Below, piece by piece: positions 38,867 to 47,626 of a stretch of 64,000 nucleotides of DNA. Origin of the DNA: an uncultured Collinsella sp. (GTDB lineage Bacteria > Actinomycetota > Coriobacteriia > Coriobacteriales > Coriobacteriaceae); the NCBI GenBank assembly GCA_900541725.1, contig UQLB01000011.1, positions 5,677-69,676 on the forward strand. Direction: 5' to 3'. The notes under the pieces are model-generated. The model was not told the DNA's origin, did not search any database, and worked only from the letters and a program-made list of their open reading frames with translations. How positions within the stretch are numbered: position 1 is the first letter of the stretch; each line of letters opens with the position of its first letter. The position numbers and the translations under genes were made by a program.

Positions 38867-40243
38867 ATGTCTCTGTTCCATAGCGATAACGAAAAGGAAG
38901 AAAAGCACAGCGGAATACTCGGTGCCTTTTCTGTCGACAATATCAAATGGGAGCCTGGCAACAACGAAGATGCCTCGCTTGTCTCATTCCGCTATCCCTA
39001 CGAGGATTTCCCCAACGGGTCCTATCTTCAGGTTGCGCAATCGCAGATTGCCGTTTTTACCAACAATATGGGGGCGGGCAGTTCTACTGACGCTACGGGT
39101 GCCGGCGATTCTCAGGTAAGCGTGTTTGTCGGTCCGTGCAAGATCAAGCTCGACACGGGAGACAGCCGATTCGCCCCGTTCCGCAATGCCGCTCATTCGC
39201 TTACCGGCGGTAGCTCGGCGTTTCATTCCGTTGTGTACTTTATCAATACCAACTACATGAACGAGCTACGCTGGGGCACGACCGAGCCCATCATCGTTCA
39301 AGACCCTGAGGAAGACGTCAACGTTCACGTTCGCGCCTTCGGTTTGTTTGGCGCGCATATCGAGCAGAACGACTCGAGTCTGGTTCCCATTCAGGTGAGG
39401 AAGTTCCTTGTTAAGGTCGTGGGCACGCGAGATCGCTATACGCGAGAAGAACTTACCTCCTTTATGCGGGCAAAAATCCTTGAGTATGTTCCCGACTTGC
39501 TTGCTAAGGCGATTGTTGACCAAGGGGTTTCCGTTCTAAAAATCGCGACACATCTGAGCGACTTCTCGTCTCAGATGCAGGGCAGGCTCGTTAACTATTT
39601 CGATGAGTTTGGCCTCACGCTCGATAACTTCTCGTTCAATAGCATCAAACCCTTCGAAGATGATCTTGCCGCCATCAACGAGATGAAGATCCAACGTAAG
39701 CGGAGCATTCTCGAGGCGCAGGGTAACGCCGCCCAGATGGACATCGAGTCCGAGGCGCTTGCCAGGAAACGTGCGCGCGAAGGCTACGACTATCAGCAGG
39801 AGCGCGGTATGGACGTAATGCAGAGCGCTGCGGACAATGAGGGAAGTGCCGCATCGGGCCTCATGGGAGCCGGCATGGGACTCGGCATGGGCGTTGGCAT
39901 GGGCGGTGCATTTGGAGCTGGCTTTTCCAACTTGGCCAACCAGACCCTGGGCACTGTTACCCCCATGGTCGGAACGACTCCCGCGTCCGCAAGTATGCAA
40001 AACGGTCCCGTGTGCCCCAGTTGCGGAAACGTTAATCCGATGGGTGCTAAGTTCTGCCCGGAATGCGGACAGAAGCTCGAGCAGGGCGTTGCGTGTTTGG
40101 CGTGCGGGCATCTTAACCCGGCCGGTGCCAAGTTCTGTCTTGAGTGCGGGAACCGGTTGGCCTCGCCAAAGTGTCCGAGCTGCGGAGCTGAGTTGCCCGA
40201 GGGGACCAAATTTTGCCCCGATTGCGGAACTAAGATCCAATAA
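38867..40243 (+). CDS. SPFH-domain protein with three C-terminal zinc ribbons (YdjI-like)
   Basis: A 458-residue protein. Residues 15-310 resemble the SPFH/virion-core-like family to which B. subtilis YdjI belongs: an IKWEP start, SYLQVAQSQIAVFTNNMG, then VRKFLVKVVGTRDRYTREEL and a helical KRSILEAQGNAAQMDIESEA stretch. A Met/Gly-rich linker follows (GAGMGLGMGVGMGG). The last 80 residues hold three CxxC-x10-CxxC ribbons. ATG 38867 follows GAAAGGA. It leads a five-gene run with 12-70 base gaps. In B. subtilis, YdjG-YdjH-YdjI act with a PspA homologue in membrane stress; a similar role here is inferred. Confidence 0.82.
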   Translation: MSLFHSDNEKEEKHSGILGAFSVDNIKWEPGNNEDASLVSFRYPYEDFPNGSYLQVAQSQIAVFTNNMGAGSSTDATGAGDSQVSVFVGPCKIKLDTGDSRFAPFRNAAHSLTGGSSAFHSVVYFINTNYMNELRWGTTEPIIVQDPEEDVNVHVRAFGLFGAHIEQNDSSLVPIQVRKFLVKVVGTRDRYTREELTSFMRAKILEYVPDLLAKAIVDQGVSVLKIATHLSDFSSQMQGRLVNYFDEFGLTLDNFSFNSIKPFEDDLAAINEMKIQRKRSILEAQGNAAQMDIESEALARKRAREGYDYQQERGMDVMQSAADNEGSAASGLMGAGMGLGMGVGMGGAFGAGFSNLANQTLGTVTPMVGTTPASASMQNGPVCPSCGNVNPMGAKFCPECGQKLEQGVACLACGHLNPAGAKFCLECGNRLASPKCPSCGAELPEGTKFCPDCGTKIQ

Positions 40244-40255
40244 GGAGAAACAAAG

Positions 40256-40957
40256 ATGAACGGTTCTGTTAAACGTGTCATTTTGGGCGAGGCAATCGTC
40301 CTGGTGGCGTGGCTTGTAATCATGTTTGTCTGCAAAAACGCGCTGATGAATCCTATCGTCTTTGCTATGTCGCTTGGCTTTGGGGTTTTGGCTTTTGCGG
40401 TGGCTTCGATTTCGGCTACCATGTCCGATAGGCAGTCCACGGTCAAAAGCACGACCGAAATCCATTATTTGCCGGTCGCATCCAGCTGTGCCTACTTTGT
40501 CGTTGCCCTTCTGGCCAACACGTACTTTGTGTTTGCGGCATATGGGTGGGGCGGCAGCACGATTCCAGTTGTCGTAAACGTTGTCCTTCTTGCTGTGCTT
40601 GTCCTTGTGCAGATGGGTCTAGCCTTCAATGCCCGCCAGGTGGACCAAAAGGTTGCCGCCGTGGCGGCAAAGACGGTTCAAACGGCGCAATTTGCATCGT
40701 ATGTGGGACAGCTCCTTGCCGTAGCGCAAGACGCTCAGGTCAAAGCCGAACTCAAAGTGCTCAAAGACGACATCTCCTTTAGTTCCAACATGTCGCAGCC
40801 CCATGCTCAAGAGATTGAGCGACAGTTCTCCGCTGCGCTCGAGGCCGTCTCGAATTCCATGAGTGCCGATGAGCCAGCAGATGTTACGGTTGGCCTTGTC
40901 CATGATGCGCGCCGTATCTGGAAAAAGCGCAATGCGGCGCTGACCGCTGTCAAATAA
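40256..40957 (+). CDS. Four-helix membrane protein with coiled C-terminus
   Basis: A 233-residue protein I do not recognise. Four hydrophobic segments lie near residues 8-26, 30-52, 72-92 and 100-120. The remaining 110 residues are helical and charged (QVDQKVAAVAAKTVQTAQFA, then QAQVKAELKVLKDDI). ATG 40256 follows AAGGAGA, 12 bases after the SPFH gene, so it should share its transcript and perhaps anchor the SPFH assembly. Confidence 0.78.
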   Translation: MNGSVKRVILGEAIVLVAWLVIMFVCKNALMNPIVFAMSLGFGVLAFAVASISATMSDRQSTVKSTTEIHYLPVASSCAYFVVALLANTYFVFAAYGWGGSTIPVVVNVVLLAVLVLVQMGLAFNARQVDQKVAAVAAKTVQTAQFASYVGQLLAVAQDAQVKAELKVLKDDISFSSNMSQPHAQEIERQFSAALEAVSNSMSADEPADVTVGLVHDARRIWKKRNAALTAVK

Positions 40958-41011
40958 GAACTCGTGTTGCTTTTTGCCAGGGCACTTTGATGGTTGAAGT
41001 GGGGGAAGCTA

Positions 41012-41818
41012 TTGGAAATCAACGGAATAACTTGCGAGGGCTGCGGCAGCACCGATGTCGAGTTTGACCCCGCAACGCGAAAGGTTCATTGCAACCAGTG
41101 CGGCCGCGAGATGTATTATTCGCGGGCGCGTCTGGGGGCCACGGGCAAAGTCGCGTTTGCCAAGGACAATGCCATCAAGTTTTTTAAGGGTGGTAACTTT
41201 CCGGAGGCCCGCAAATTTGCCGCGGACGTGCTCAATATGATGCAAGACAACGCGGCGGCACAGTTTATGGTTGCTTACTGCGATGAGTTTTGTGAAGGTC
41301 TTTCGGGTTCGATGGTGGTTTTCTTTAAAAGGGCCGAAGATATCCCTCTCGAATATGACGAAGTGCGTGACTTGATCGACTTGTTTGAGTCGACGCTCTA
41401 CAACATGCGTGACTTTGAGGTTCAGATGGTATCGCTCGTGGTCGCCAATATGCAGAGCATGGAGGATCGGCCTCGGCTTGAGAGCTTTATCGATGCTGTG
41501 TGCCCGTTCTGCATAGCGCGGTATGCTTCGGAAGACTTTATGACTGCAGAGCGGGAGAGTTTCTATCAAGATATCGCCACCAACTGCAACATACCCAAAA
41601 CGTGTCTCGCACTACTCAAGGGCATTAGAGAGAACCCCGGGTCCCCCTATAAAACTGGTTCGTTTGCGTTACGAAGAAGGACCTCGTACTTTCTCGAACA
41701 CTATGTGGAGCCCGTCGGGCGCATCGTCAATTCGATGAAGGCAAGCCAATACAAACAGAAGTTTCTTGTGGCCTATCAGCAGGTGTCCGAGCAATACCGA
41801 AGCATGGCCTCTCAATAA
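41012..41818 (+). CDS. TFIIB-type zinc-ribbon protein (YdjG-like N-terminus)
   Basis: About 268 residues. The N-terminal ribbon has C8, C11, C27 and C30 (CEGCG, then HCNQCGREMYY), the TFIIB-type spacing seen in YdjG-like proteins. A helical repeat-like domain follows (AIKFFKGGNFPEARKFAADV is like a TPR hairpin) with no membrane helix. No ATG fits; TTG 41012 with GGGGGA upstream is preferred, and TTG 40994 is an alternative. It lies 54 bases after the membrane protein gene. Confidence 0.75.
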   Translation: MEINGITCEGCGSTDVEFDPATRKVHCNQCGREMYYSRARLGATGKVAFAKDNAIKFFKGGNFPEARKFAADVLNMMQDNAAAQFMVAYCDEFCEGLSGSMVVFFKRAEDIPLEYDEVRDLIDLFESTLYNMRDFEVQMVSLVVANMQSMEDRPRLESFIDAVCPFCIARYASEDFMTAERESFYQDIATNCNIPKTCLALLKGIRENPGSPYKTGSFALRRRTSYFLEHYVEPVGRIVNSMKASQYKQKFLVAYQQVSEQYRSMASQ

Positions 41819-41890
41819 AGCAGATGGCGGGCGCTTACTCGCTTAAAGCTATTGGATGATCTAAACAGTGCAAACTGAAAGGTGGTACAG

Positions 41891-43546
41891 ATGAGTGATT
41901 CGGGAGTAGATACTGTCCTTATCGAGCGCAGGATCGCCGCTATTGGAACAAAAGTTGACCAGATGACCACGAAGGTCGATAAGGTCGAATCGCAAATGGA
42001 GGAAGTGCGGAAGGACCTTAAAAAGCTCCGAAAGGACTTTCTCGAGATGATGCTCGAGCAGCGTCGTACCGCCGCACTTGAGCAGGCGACTACGGAGCTC
42101 GTGAGCGTCCGGCAGGAGATGGACAAAAAGTTCGGCAACTACTCAGTGGTTCGAAACACCATGGTCGGTATTCTCCAGGCAACCGATGCGGCGCTCGTGC
42201 GCAAGGCGACGATTTCGACGGTCTCCGAGGAGTTAATGATCTCTACCCCGGACTACTGGCTGGCACCTGTCCTGGTTGCCCTTGCGGCATGGATCAACAA
42301 CAACCGAGATCTTGCAGAGCGCGCAATACGCGAGGCTGTCAAACGTGACAACGAGCACACGTCGCTTGCGATGGCTCTGATCTGCAGACGTAATAACCGC
42401 ACGGCTACGTGCTACGAATGGCTAGCGCGCTACTTCTCGACGCAAAACGCCACCCGCATCGATGCCGATGCGATGGTCTACATCGATGCCTATATCAACG
42501 GCATCTTCGGAACCGACGAAAAGCACCTGTGCGACGACTATATGGCGGGCTGGATCGAGCAGATCAGAAATCAGAGCCCTGAGTTCGAGAATGAGCAGTC
42601 AGAGTCATGGGCGGAGTACTTTACCGGCTACGAGGAGGATATGAGCTCGAGATATCCGGCGCTCAAGGTGGTGGTCAAGGAGTTTGACTACATCAATAAG
42701 TATCTCGGAAAAGTCGAGGCAATCGAGAGCATATCCAATGACTTCGCCGACCTCAAGGCTTCTGATGTTGACGAGAGGACGCTTGCCGAGCAGGTTGACA
42801 GGCATTTGATGGAGCTCGTTAACTCCGATGACTCCAAGGAGCGAAATTTGCGCCGCCAGGAGGAGTATCTTCTTGCGGTCAAGGCATTTGGCGGAGACGT
42901 GGAGCGCGCCCGAGAGCTCGTCAATCGTCGCCGCGATGAGAAGCGTCAGCAGACGATGAACATCATCGACCAGATGACACGCTCGATGCGCGACCAGAGT
43001 GCGTCTGTGGATGTGCATAAGAAGAAGACCGCGATTCAGTTTTTGGGTTCCTACATCAACGGTGGTTTCAACCGGTATCGCAAGAGCGACATCCCCGAAT
43101 TTCCGCAGGCGATCACCCTTGACTTCGACGGATGGACAAGCAGGGCGGTTACCGGCGATGAGGGTAATGCGCTGCGCGGCGATTATGTTCGCTATGTCGG
43201 TGAAGAGAAGAAAAAGGAGCTCGCTGAGCTTGATGTCAAGGTTGCGAAGGGCAACAAGAGCCACAAGATAGCGGCCGTTGTCCTCGCTGTTTTGGGAGTA
43301 GCTTTCTTTGCATTTGTAAACCAGGTTATTGGCATTTTGCTTCTTGCGGGGGCTGGCTATTGTCTAGTAAAGACGAGCCTCTCGGGCAAGCAGCGCGCTG
43401 CGGAGGCAGAAGAGATTGAGGCCAAATACTCCAAACGCATCCAGGAAGGCTGTTCCGAGATCGATCTGGCGCTTAATCAGTGGAAGAGCGCGAAGGAAAC
43501 TGCGGCCGAGCGCAGCGACCTGCTTAAGCTTGAGAAGGTTGCCTAG
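41891..43546 (+). CDS. Coiled-coil membrane protein of the SPFH operon
   Basis: A 551-residue protein of unknown function. Residues 10-75 are a heptad coiled coil (IGTKVDQMTTKVDKVESQME, then VRKDLKKLRKDF). A large helical domain follows (SEELMISTPDYWLAPVLVAL, tetratricopeptide-like AERAIREAVKRDNEHTSLAM). Two hydrophobic helices occur near residues 459-495 (AAVVLAVLGVAFFAFVNQVI), then a final coiled helix. ATG 41891 follows GAAAGGTGG. The architecture suits a scaffold at the membrane. Confidence 0.78.
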   Translation: MSDSGVDTVLIERRIAAIGTKVDQMTTKVDKVESQMEEVRKDLKKLRKDFLEMMLEQRRTAALEQATTELVSVRQEMDKKFGNYSVVRNTMVGILQATDAALVRKATISTVSEELMISTPDYWLAPVLVALAAWINNNRDLAERAIREAVKRDNEHTSLAMALICRRNNRTATCYEWLARYFSTQNATRIDADAMVYIDAYINGIFGTDEKHLCDDYMAGWIEQIRNQSPEFENEQSESWAEYFTGYEEDMSSRYPALKVVVKEFDYINKYLGKVEAIESISNDFADLKASDVDERTLAEQVDRHLMELVNSDDSKERNLRRQEEYLLAVKAFGGDVERARELVNRRRDEKRQQTMNIIDQMTRSMRDQSASVDVHKKKTAIQFLGSYINGGFNRYRKSDIPEFPQAITLDFDGWTSRAVTGDEGNALRGDYVRYVGEEKKKELAELDVKVAKGNKSHKIAAVVLAVLGVAFFAFVNQVIGILLLAGAGYCLVKTSLSGKQRAAEAEEIEAKYSKRIQEGCSEIDLALNQWKSAKETAAERSDLLKLEKVA

Positions 43547-43589
43547 CCGGTAGGATTTGTCTCGATAATCCATGAATGGAGTGAAAAAG

Positions 43590-43781
43590 ATGGCTGATGA
43601 AGTGACTGATTTCGACCATAACGATGCTGCAATGCAGGACCTCGATGCATTGAGCGAGCTCGATAGTCTGTTTGAAGAGGACGAGCGACTGAAGCAAGCT
43701 GAGAACAATGTTTTGACCCAAAATCTCACGGGCTTTGCAAACTGCTTTCCCGATTGGGATTTGCATCCGCCGGTAGCGTAG
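43590..43781 (+). CDS. Small acidic protein, last gene of the SPFH operon
   Basis: A 63-residue protein beginning MADEVTDFDHNDAAMQDLDA. It is rich in Asp, Glu and Leu (LDALSELDSLFEEDERLKQA) and should be helical. ATG 43590 follows GGAGTG six bases upstream; ATG 43572 is in frame but lacks a site. It starts 44 bases after the coiled-coil gene. No family is recognised. Confidence 0.65.
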   Translation: MADEVTDFDHNDAAMQDLDALSELDSLFEEDERLKQAENNVLTQNLTGFANCFPDWDLHPPVA

Positions 43782-43841
43782 AAAAGCGCTTGAAGCACAA
43801 GCTGCGATCATTTGGAAACATCGATGTTTCTGCGGGCTAGA

Positions 43842-43872
43842 AGCCATGGGGCTTTTGGCCCGCTGGCTTTCA
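43842..43872 (+). terminator. Possible terminator of the SPFH operon
   Basis: GCCA-GGGGC-TTTTG-GCCC-TGGC imperfect hairpin followed by TTTC. The rest of 43782-43982 holds nothing I can name. Confidence 0.45.
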
Positions 43873-43982
43873 TATGCCGGTCGGCGGCATAGGGCATCAA
43901 CCGTATTCTAGGTTCTTGGACGCCAGGCCGACTCGCTTCGGATTGGGCGCTACACCACCTTTCTCGACACTACCAATCTGAC

Positions 43983-44016
43983 AGGGCCTCGTCCGTTCTC
44001 GGGCGGGGCCCTTTTG
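43983..44016 (+). terminator. Terminator overlapping a promoter
   Basis: AGGGCC and GGCCCT enclose an inner GTCCG/CGGGC stem, followed by TTTT. The T-run overlaps the -35 box of the next promoter. Confidence 0.7.
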
Positions 44017-44041
44017 CGCGGCCTTTCATGTTTGCTATACT
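44014..44041 (+). promoter_or_regulatory. Promoter of the RelB-like/PIN operon
   Basis: TTGCGC (44014-44019) and TATACT (44036-44041) with a 16-base spacer, 24 bases before the start codon. It is a good sigma-70-type match. Confidence 0.6.
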
Positions 44042-44065
44042 GCTAGCAAGTAGAGAGGAGCCGCT

Positions 44066-44410
44066 ATGGGTGCAGCAACGGTGCAGCTCAACACACGAAT
44101 CGATCCTATGCTCAAAGCTGGTGGCGATGCGGTGCTAACTCGCAATGGGTTGGGACCGAGCGATGCCATTCGTGCACTTTGGGTCTATCTCGTCGAGCAT
44201 CAAACGTTGCCGGGATTTATGGTGGCGGATAAGCGGGAGGCGCCCCGTGTGGAGAGCCTCGCCGAACAGGGGTGTGGCCTGGCTTTTTCCTCGTTGGGGA
44301 TGAGTGCGTCGGATTTCGCATCGGCCGAATCTTCGGCGGACGACTGGGATGCCGTACGAGATGATATGTATGATGCGATGATTGCCGACATTGAGGCGAA
44401 TTGCCGATGA
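44066..44410 (+). CDS. RelB/DinJ-family antitoxin
   Basis: A 114-residue protein. TVQLNTRIDPMLKAGGDAVL followed by GLGPSDAIRALWVYLV is the ribbon-helix-helix pattern of RelB/DinJ antitoxins. The C-terminal half is acidic (ASAESSADDWDAVRDDMYDA). ATG 44066 follows AGAGGAG. Its stop overlaps the start of a PIN-domain gene, whereas RelB/DinJ usually pairs with RelE/YafQ toxins. Confidence 0.88.
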   Translation: MGAATVQLNTRIDPMLKAGGDAVLTRNGLGPSDAIRALWVYLVEHQTLPGFMVADKREAPRVESLAEQGCGLAFSSLGMSASDFASAESSADDWDAVRDDMYDAMIADIEANCR

Positions 44411-44874
44411 TTGAGGCAAAGCATCTCTTGGTAGATACGAACGTTTGGCTCGATTATTACCTGCAAGAGGGGGCGTTCGACGAAGCGAAGAGATTGGTTG
44501 AACTGGCCGAGGCAGGAAAGATCGACCTTCTGTATGCGCCAACGACGGCAAAGGACGTGTTCTATATTTTGCCTCGGCGACTAGCCCGGCGGAATGTGAA
44601 TGGGTTTAACGTGTCGTTTGCCTCGGCGTCATGGGCCTGCATTGAGCACATGATGCAGGTGGCAACTGCCTCTCCGCTATCGTTGGCAGAGTGCGAGATG
44701 GCGCGCATGCTTGGCAAACACATGCCGGATCTTGAAGACAACCTCATCATCGCTTCGGGCGAGACGGCAGATGTTGACTACGTGGTCACGAGTGACCGCC
44801 GTATGCTGGAGGCGATGCCCGAAGTTTGCCTGACGCCTGCCCGCGCACTCGATATGATTGAGATCCTCGACTAA
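44407..44874 (+). CDS. PIN-domain toxin (putative ribonuclease)
   Basis: A 155-residue PIN protein. Acidic active-site residues are visible: D10 in LLVDTNVWLDYY, D108 and D111 in MPDLEDNLI, and D130 in VTSDRR. PIN toxins cut tRNA or mRNA in a metal-dependent way. ATG 44407 overlaps the antitoxin stop (ATGA). The pair forms one toxin-antitoxin operon with an uncommon antitoxin type. Confidence 0.88.
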   Translation: MIEAKHLLVDTNVWLDYYLQEGAFDEAKRLVELAEAGKIDLLYAPTTAKDVFYILPRRLARRNVNGFNVSFASASWACIEHMMQVATASPLSLAECEMARMLGKHMPDLEDNLIIASGETADVDYVVTSDRRMLEAMPEVCLTPARALDMIEILD

Positions 44875-44939
44875 CCTTGCCTGTCTCGTTTCGCTATCAT
44901 ATGGGACATTGTGAACCTCATGCAACTTTGGAGGACGGT

Positions 44940-45407
44940 ATGGCGGATAACGCCGAGATGCTATTCTCGCCTGAGCTGGTGTTTTTTGATTGGGAGTGCG
45001 CGACGCCGGATGGGGTGTTTGCGCGGCTCGAGGGCGAGCTTGCACCGCGTGGCTACATTGCGTCTGGTTGGCTTGACGCCGTCCGCACGCGCGAGAACGC
45101 CTATCCCACGGGTCTCGCCATGCCGGCGGCAAACATCGCCATCCCGCACACCGATCCGGGGTTTGTGGCTAAGCCCTATATCGCGGTGATAAAGCCCGCC
45201 GCGCCCGTCACGTTCAATGCTATGGCGGGCATGGGCGCCCCCGTGCCCGCGCAGGTCATTATCAATCTGGGCATTGCCGAGCCGGGCGGCCAGGTCGAGG
45301 CCCTGCAATCGCTCATGAATATCTTTATGGATGCCGACGCCGCAGCCGATGTGCTCGGCCAGACCACATGCCAAGGCATGGTCGACGCCATCCGCCGTCA
45401 CTTTTAA
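44940..45407 (+). CDS. PTS IIA protein, fructose/galactitol type
   Basis: A 155-residue PTS EIIA type-2 protein. The phosphorylated histidine is H70 in ANIAIPHTDP. FARLEGELAPRGYIASGWLDAV and LQSLMNIFMDADAAADVL are also family-like. ATG 44940 follows GGAGGA. No IIB or IIC gene is adjacent, so it is an orphan IIA. Its type is different from the mannose family, so it is an unlikely partner for the IIA-less PTS at 17286-19397. Confidence 0.85.
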   Translation: MADNAEMLFSPELVFFDWECATPDGVFARLEGELAPRGYIASGWLDAVRTRENAYPTGLAMPAANIAIPHTDPGFVAKPYIAVIKPAAPVTFNAMAGMGAPVPAQVIINLGIAEPGGQVEALQSLMNIFMDADAAADVLGQTTCQGMVDAIRRHF

Positions 45408-45420
45408 GGTGGAGCTAAGC

Positions 45421-45560
45421 CGGCATTTGGGGACATTCCTTTTCTGCCGGCGCTTGGGGAATGTCCCTAACTGCCAACAGCCAGAACAGCCTCCCTTTGC
45501 ACCAAAATGGTGCAGATTAACCTGTCCCCCATACACCAGGTGTGTCGCGGGGGCCGCGTT
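45421..45560. repeat. GGGGACA-core REP-like repeats (two)
   Basis: GGGGACATTCC (45429-45439) pairs with GGAATGTCCC (45458-45467). A second half-site CCTGTCCCCC lies at 45521-45530 beside a GCACC-AAAAT-GGTGC hairpin (45499-45513). Both belong to the GGGGACA family seen elsewhere in the window. Confidence 0.65.
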
Positions 45561-45605
45561 GTGACACAATGGCGTTTGTTCGATTCGTGATGCGAAAGGC
45601 CAACT

Positions 45606-46829
45606 ATGGCAAACAAGAAAAAGAACTCCGAGGCCGCGCCGACGCCCGAGCAGCAGGCTCGCGCTGCCTCCAGCTCTCGTAAGAAGCAGCGCAAGACGTA
45701 CGTGTCTAAGACCGTCAAGATCGTCCTGGTGGTTATCGGCGTGCTGGCAATGCTGCTTTCCGTCTCGGCCATGGCGTGCTCCGGCCTGATGTCGCAGACC
45801 GAAAGCACCAACTCGGGCTATAAGCTCACCGGTGGTGTCGCCGCTACCATCAACGGCACCAACCTCACCGAGGACACCGTGACCAAGCAGATCATGAGCA
45901 TGCGCACGTCCTATGGCTACACCAAGGACAAGGACTGGGCGCAGTATCTGGTCGACAACGACCTCACGCCCAAAAAGTACCGCAAGCAGCTCATCGATTC
46001 CTATACGCAGCAGATTCTGCTTCAGCAGGCGCAGAAGGAAAACGGCGTGACGGTGTCGGACGAGGAGGTCGAGAAGGCATGGAAGGACGCGTGCAAGAGC
46101 GCGGGCGGTGCCAAGACCTTTAAGAAGACCCTTAAGACCTACGGCTATACCGAGGACACCTACAAGGACTCGCTCAAGGAGAGCCTGGCACAGCAAAAGC
46201 TTAAGGATGCCGTGGCGCCCACCAGCAAGCCCAAGGACAGCGAGATCGTTAATTACATCAACGAGAACCTGTCTAACTACAACGATGCCCGCCGCTCGTC
46301 GAACATCCTGATCAAGGTCGATTCCGACGCATCTGACGAGGACAAGGCCGCCGCCAAGGCCAAGGCACAGGAGTGCCTGGACAAGATCAACTCCGGCGAG
46401 CTGAGCTTTGAGGACGCCGTGGAGCAGTATTCCGACGACACTGGCTCCAAGGAGAAGAAGGGCGATGTGGGTTGGGATAAGCTCACTACCTTCGTCGACA
46501 GCTATCAGACGGCGCTCGAGGGCCTCAGCAAGGGCGATGTGAGCGACGTGGTTGAGTCGACGTACGGTTACCATGTCATCAAGTGCACCGACTACTTCCA
46601 TGTCGATAGCCAGGTCGATGACATCAAGCAGGTACCCAAGGACATCAAGAAGTATGTTTCCAACGTGGTGAAGACGCAGGCGGCCAGTACTGCATACAGC
46701 GAGTGGCTGGAACAGTACAAGAAGGACGCCGACATCACCGTCAACCCCATGCCCAAGGACGTGCCCTATAACGTGAGTCTGAAGGGCGTCACCAAGAGTT
46801 CGACCGACGATTCGTCGACGACTGAGTAA
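45606..46829 (+). CDS. PrsA/SurA-like peptidyl-prolyl isomerase (foldase)
   Basis: A 407-residue exported protein. A basic, lysine-rich N-terminus leads to a membrane helix at about 37-58 ending MACSG; the cysteine is not in a good lipobox. A SurA_N-like region follows (GVAATINGTNLTEDTVTKQI). The parvulin domain covers about 235-340: NILIKVDSDASDE, FEDAVEQYSDDTGSKEKKGD and YGYHVIKCTDYF. It should help fold secreted proteins outside the membrane. ATG 45606 follows GAAAGG. Confidence 0.88.
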   Translation: MANKKKNSEAAPTPEQQARAASSSRKKQRKTYVSKTVKIVLVVIGVLAMLLSVSAMACSGLMSQTESTNSGYKLTGGVAATINGTNLTEDTVTKQIMSMRTSYGYTKDKDWAQYLVDNDLTPKKYRKQLIDSYTQQILLQQAQKENGVTVSDEEVEKAWKDACKSAGGAKTFKKTLKTYGYTEDTYKDSLKESLAQQKLKDAVAPTSKPKDSEIVNYINENLSNYNDARRSSNILIKVDSDASDEDKAAAKAKAQECLDKINSGELSFEDAVEQYSDDTGSKEKKGDVGWDKLTTFVDSYQTALEGLSKGDVSDVVESTYGYHVIKCTDYFHVDSQVDDIKQVPKDIKKYVSNVVKTQAASTAYSEWLEQYKKDADITVNPMPKDVPYNVSLKGVTKSSTDDSSTTE

Positions 46830-46883
46830 TCATGGGGCGGTGCTCATGCGAGCGCCGCCCACGCTATTGAGGAGGATTTGCAG

Positions 46884-47327
46884 ATGACCAACGAAGAGCT
46901 GCAGCAGGAAATGATCGCCGCCATGAAGGCCAAGGATAAGGTTCGCCTGTCCATCATCCGCCAGGTCAAGGCCGAGGTGAAGAATATCGAGGTTAACGAG
47001 CGCCGCGACGTGACCGAGGAAGACGTCAACAGCATGATCAAGCGTCTGATTAAGCAGACGAGCGAGACGCTGGAGATGTCCATTAAGGCCGGTACCGACC
47101 AAGACCGTACCGACAACCTGACCGAGCAGGTCAAGATTCTGGAGAGCCTGCTGCCCGCACAGGTTTCGGGCGAGGAGCTCGAGGCTCTGATCGAGCAGGT
47201 CATCGCCGAGCTGGGCGCCACGTCCAAGAAGCAGATGGGCCAGGTCATGGGAGCACTCGGCAAGGCCACCGGCGGTAACTTTGATAAGCCTGCCGCGGCA
47301 AAGATCGTCGGCGCAAAGCTCGCGTAG
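46884..47327 (+). CDS. GatB/YqeY-domain protein
   Basis: A 147-residue protein of the YqeY family, related to the C-terminal domain of GatB. NEELQQEMIAAMKAKDKVRL, EDVNSMIKRLIKQ and KQMGQVMGALGKATGGNFD are typical. ATG 46884 follows GAGGAGG. The role of free-standing YqeY proteins is not settled; tRNA-related amidation is suggested by the domain. Confidence 0.93.
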   Translation: MTNEELQQEMIAAMKAKDKVRLSIIRQVKAEVKNIEVNERRDVTEEDVNSMIKRLIKQTSETLEMSIKAGTDQDRTDNLTEQVKILESLLPAQVSGEELEALIEQVIAELGATSKKQMGQVMGALGKATGGNFDKPAAAKIVGAKLA

Positions 47328-47351
47328 GGGCCGAGCGGCATATAGTTGATG

Positions 47352-47390
47352 TTGAGGGGGCGTGGCCATTGCGGTCGCGCCCCTTCATTT
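47352..47390 (+). terminator. Terminator after the YqeY gene
   Basis: GGGGGCGTG-GCCATTGCGG-TCGCGCCCCT hairpin followed by TCATTT. The T-tract is weak. Confidence 0.6.
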
Positions 47391-47453
47391 CACGTCACCT
47401 TGCTCGCGTGTACGGGTTTTCGCTGACTTGTGCTCAACAAGGGGGGTTGGGTG

Positions 47454-47520
47454 CTCATTGGGGACAGACTTAAATGAGTACCCAATGAGCGGGCACTCAT
47501 TTAAGTCTGTCCCCAATGAG
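47454..47520. repeat. Long GGGGACAG-core inverted repeat
   Basis: A perfect 26-bp inverted repeat: CTCATTGGGGACAGACTTAA plus ATGAGT (47454-47479) mirrored at 47495-47520 with a 15-base loop. The loop repeats CCCAATGAG. It stands alone in the gap between the YqeY gene and the ABC operon. Confidence 0.9.
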
Positions 47521-47626
47521 TGGGTTAAAGGTTGCGGGTTCTTTACGGGAATGTAGTGTGGGCTGCGGAAACGTGGTTCTTTCCGTACAATAGTGCAACT
47601 CGTGTAAACGCAGGGAAGGGACATTC

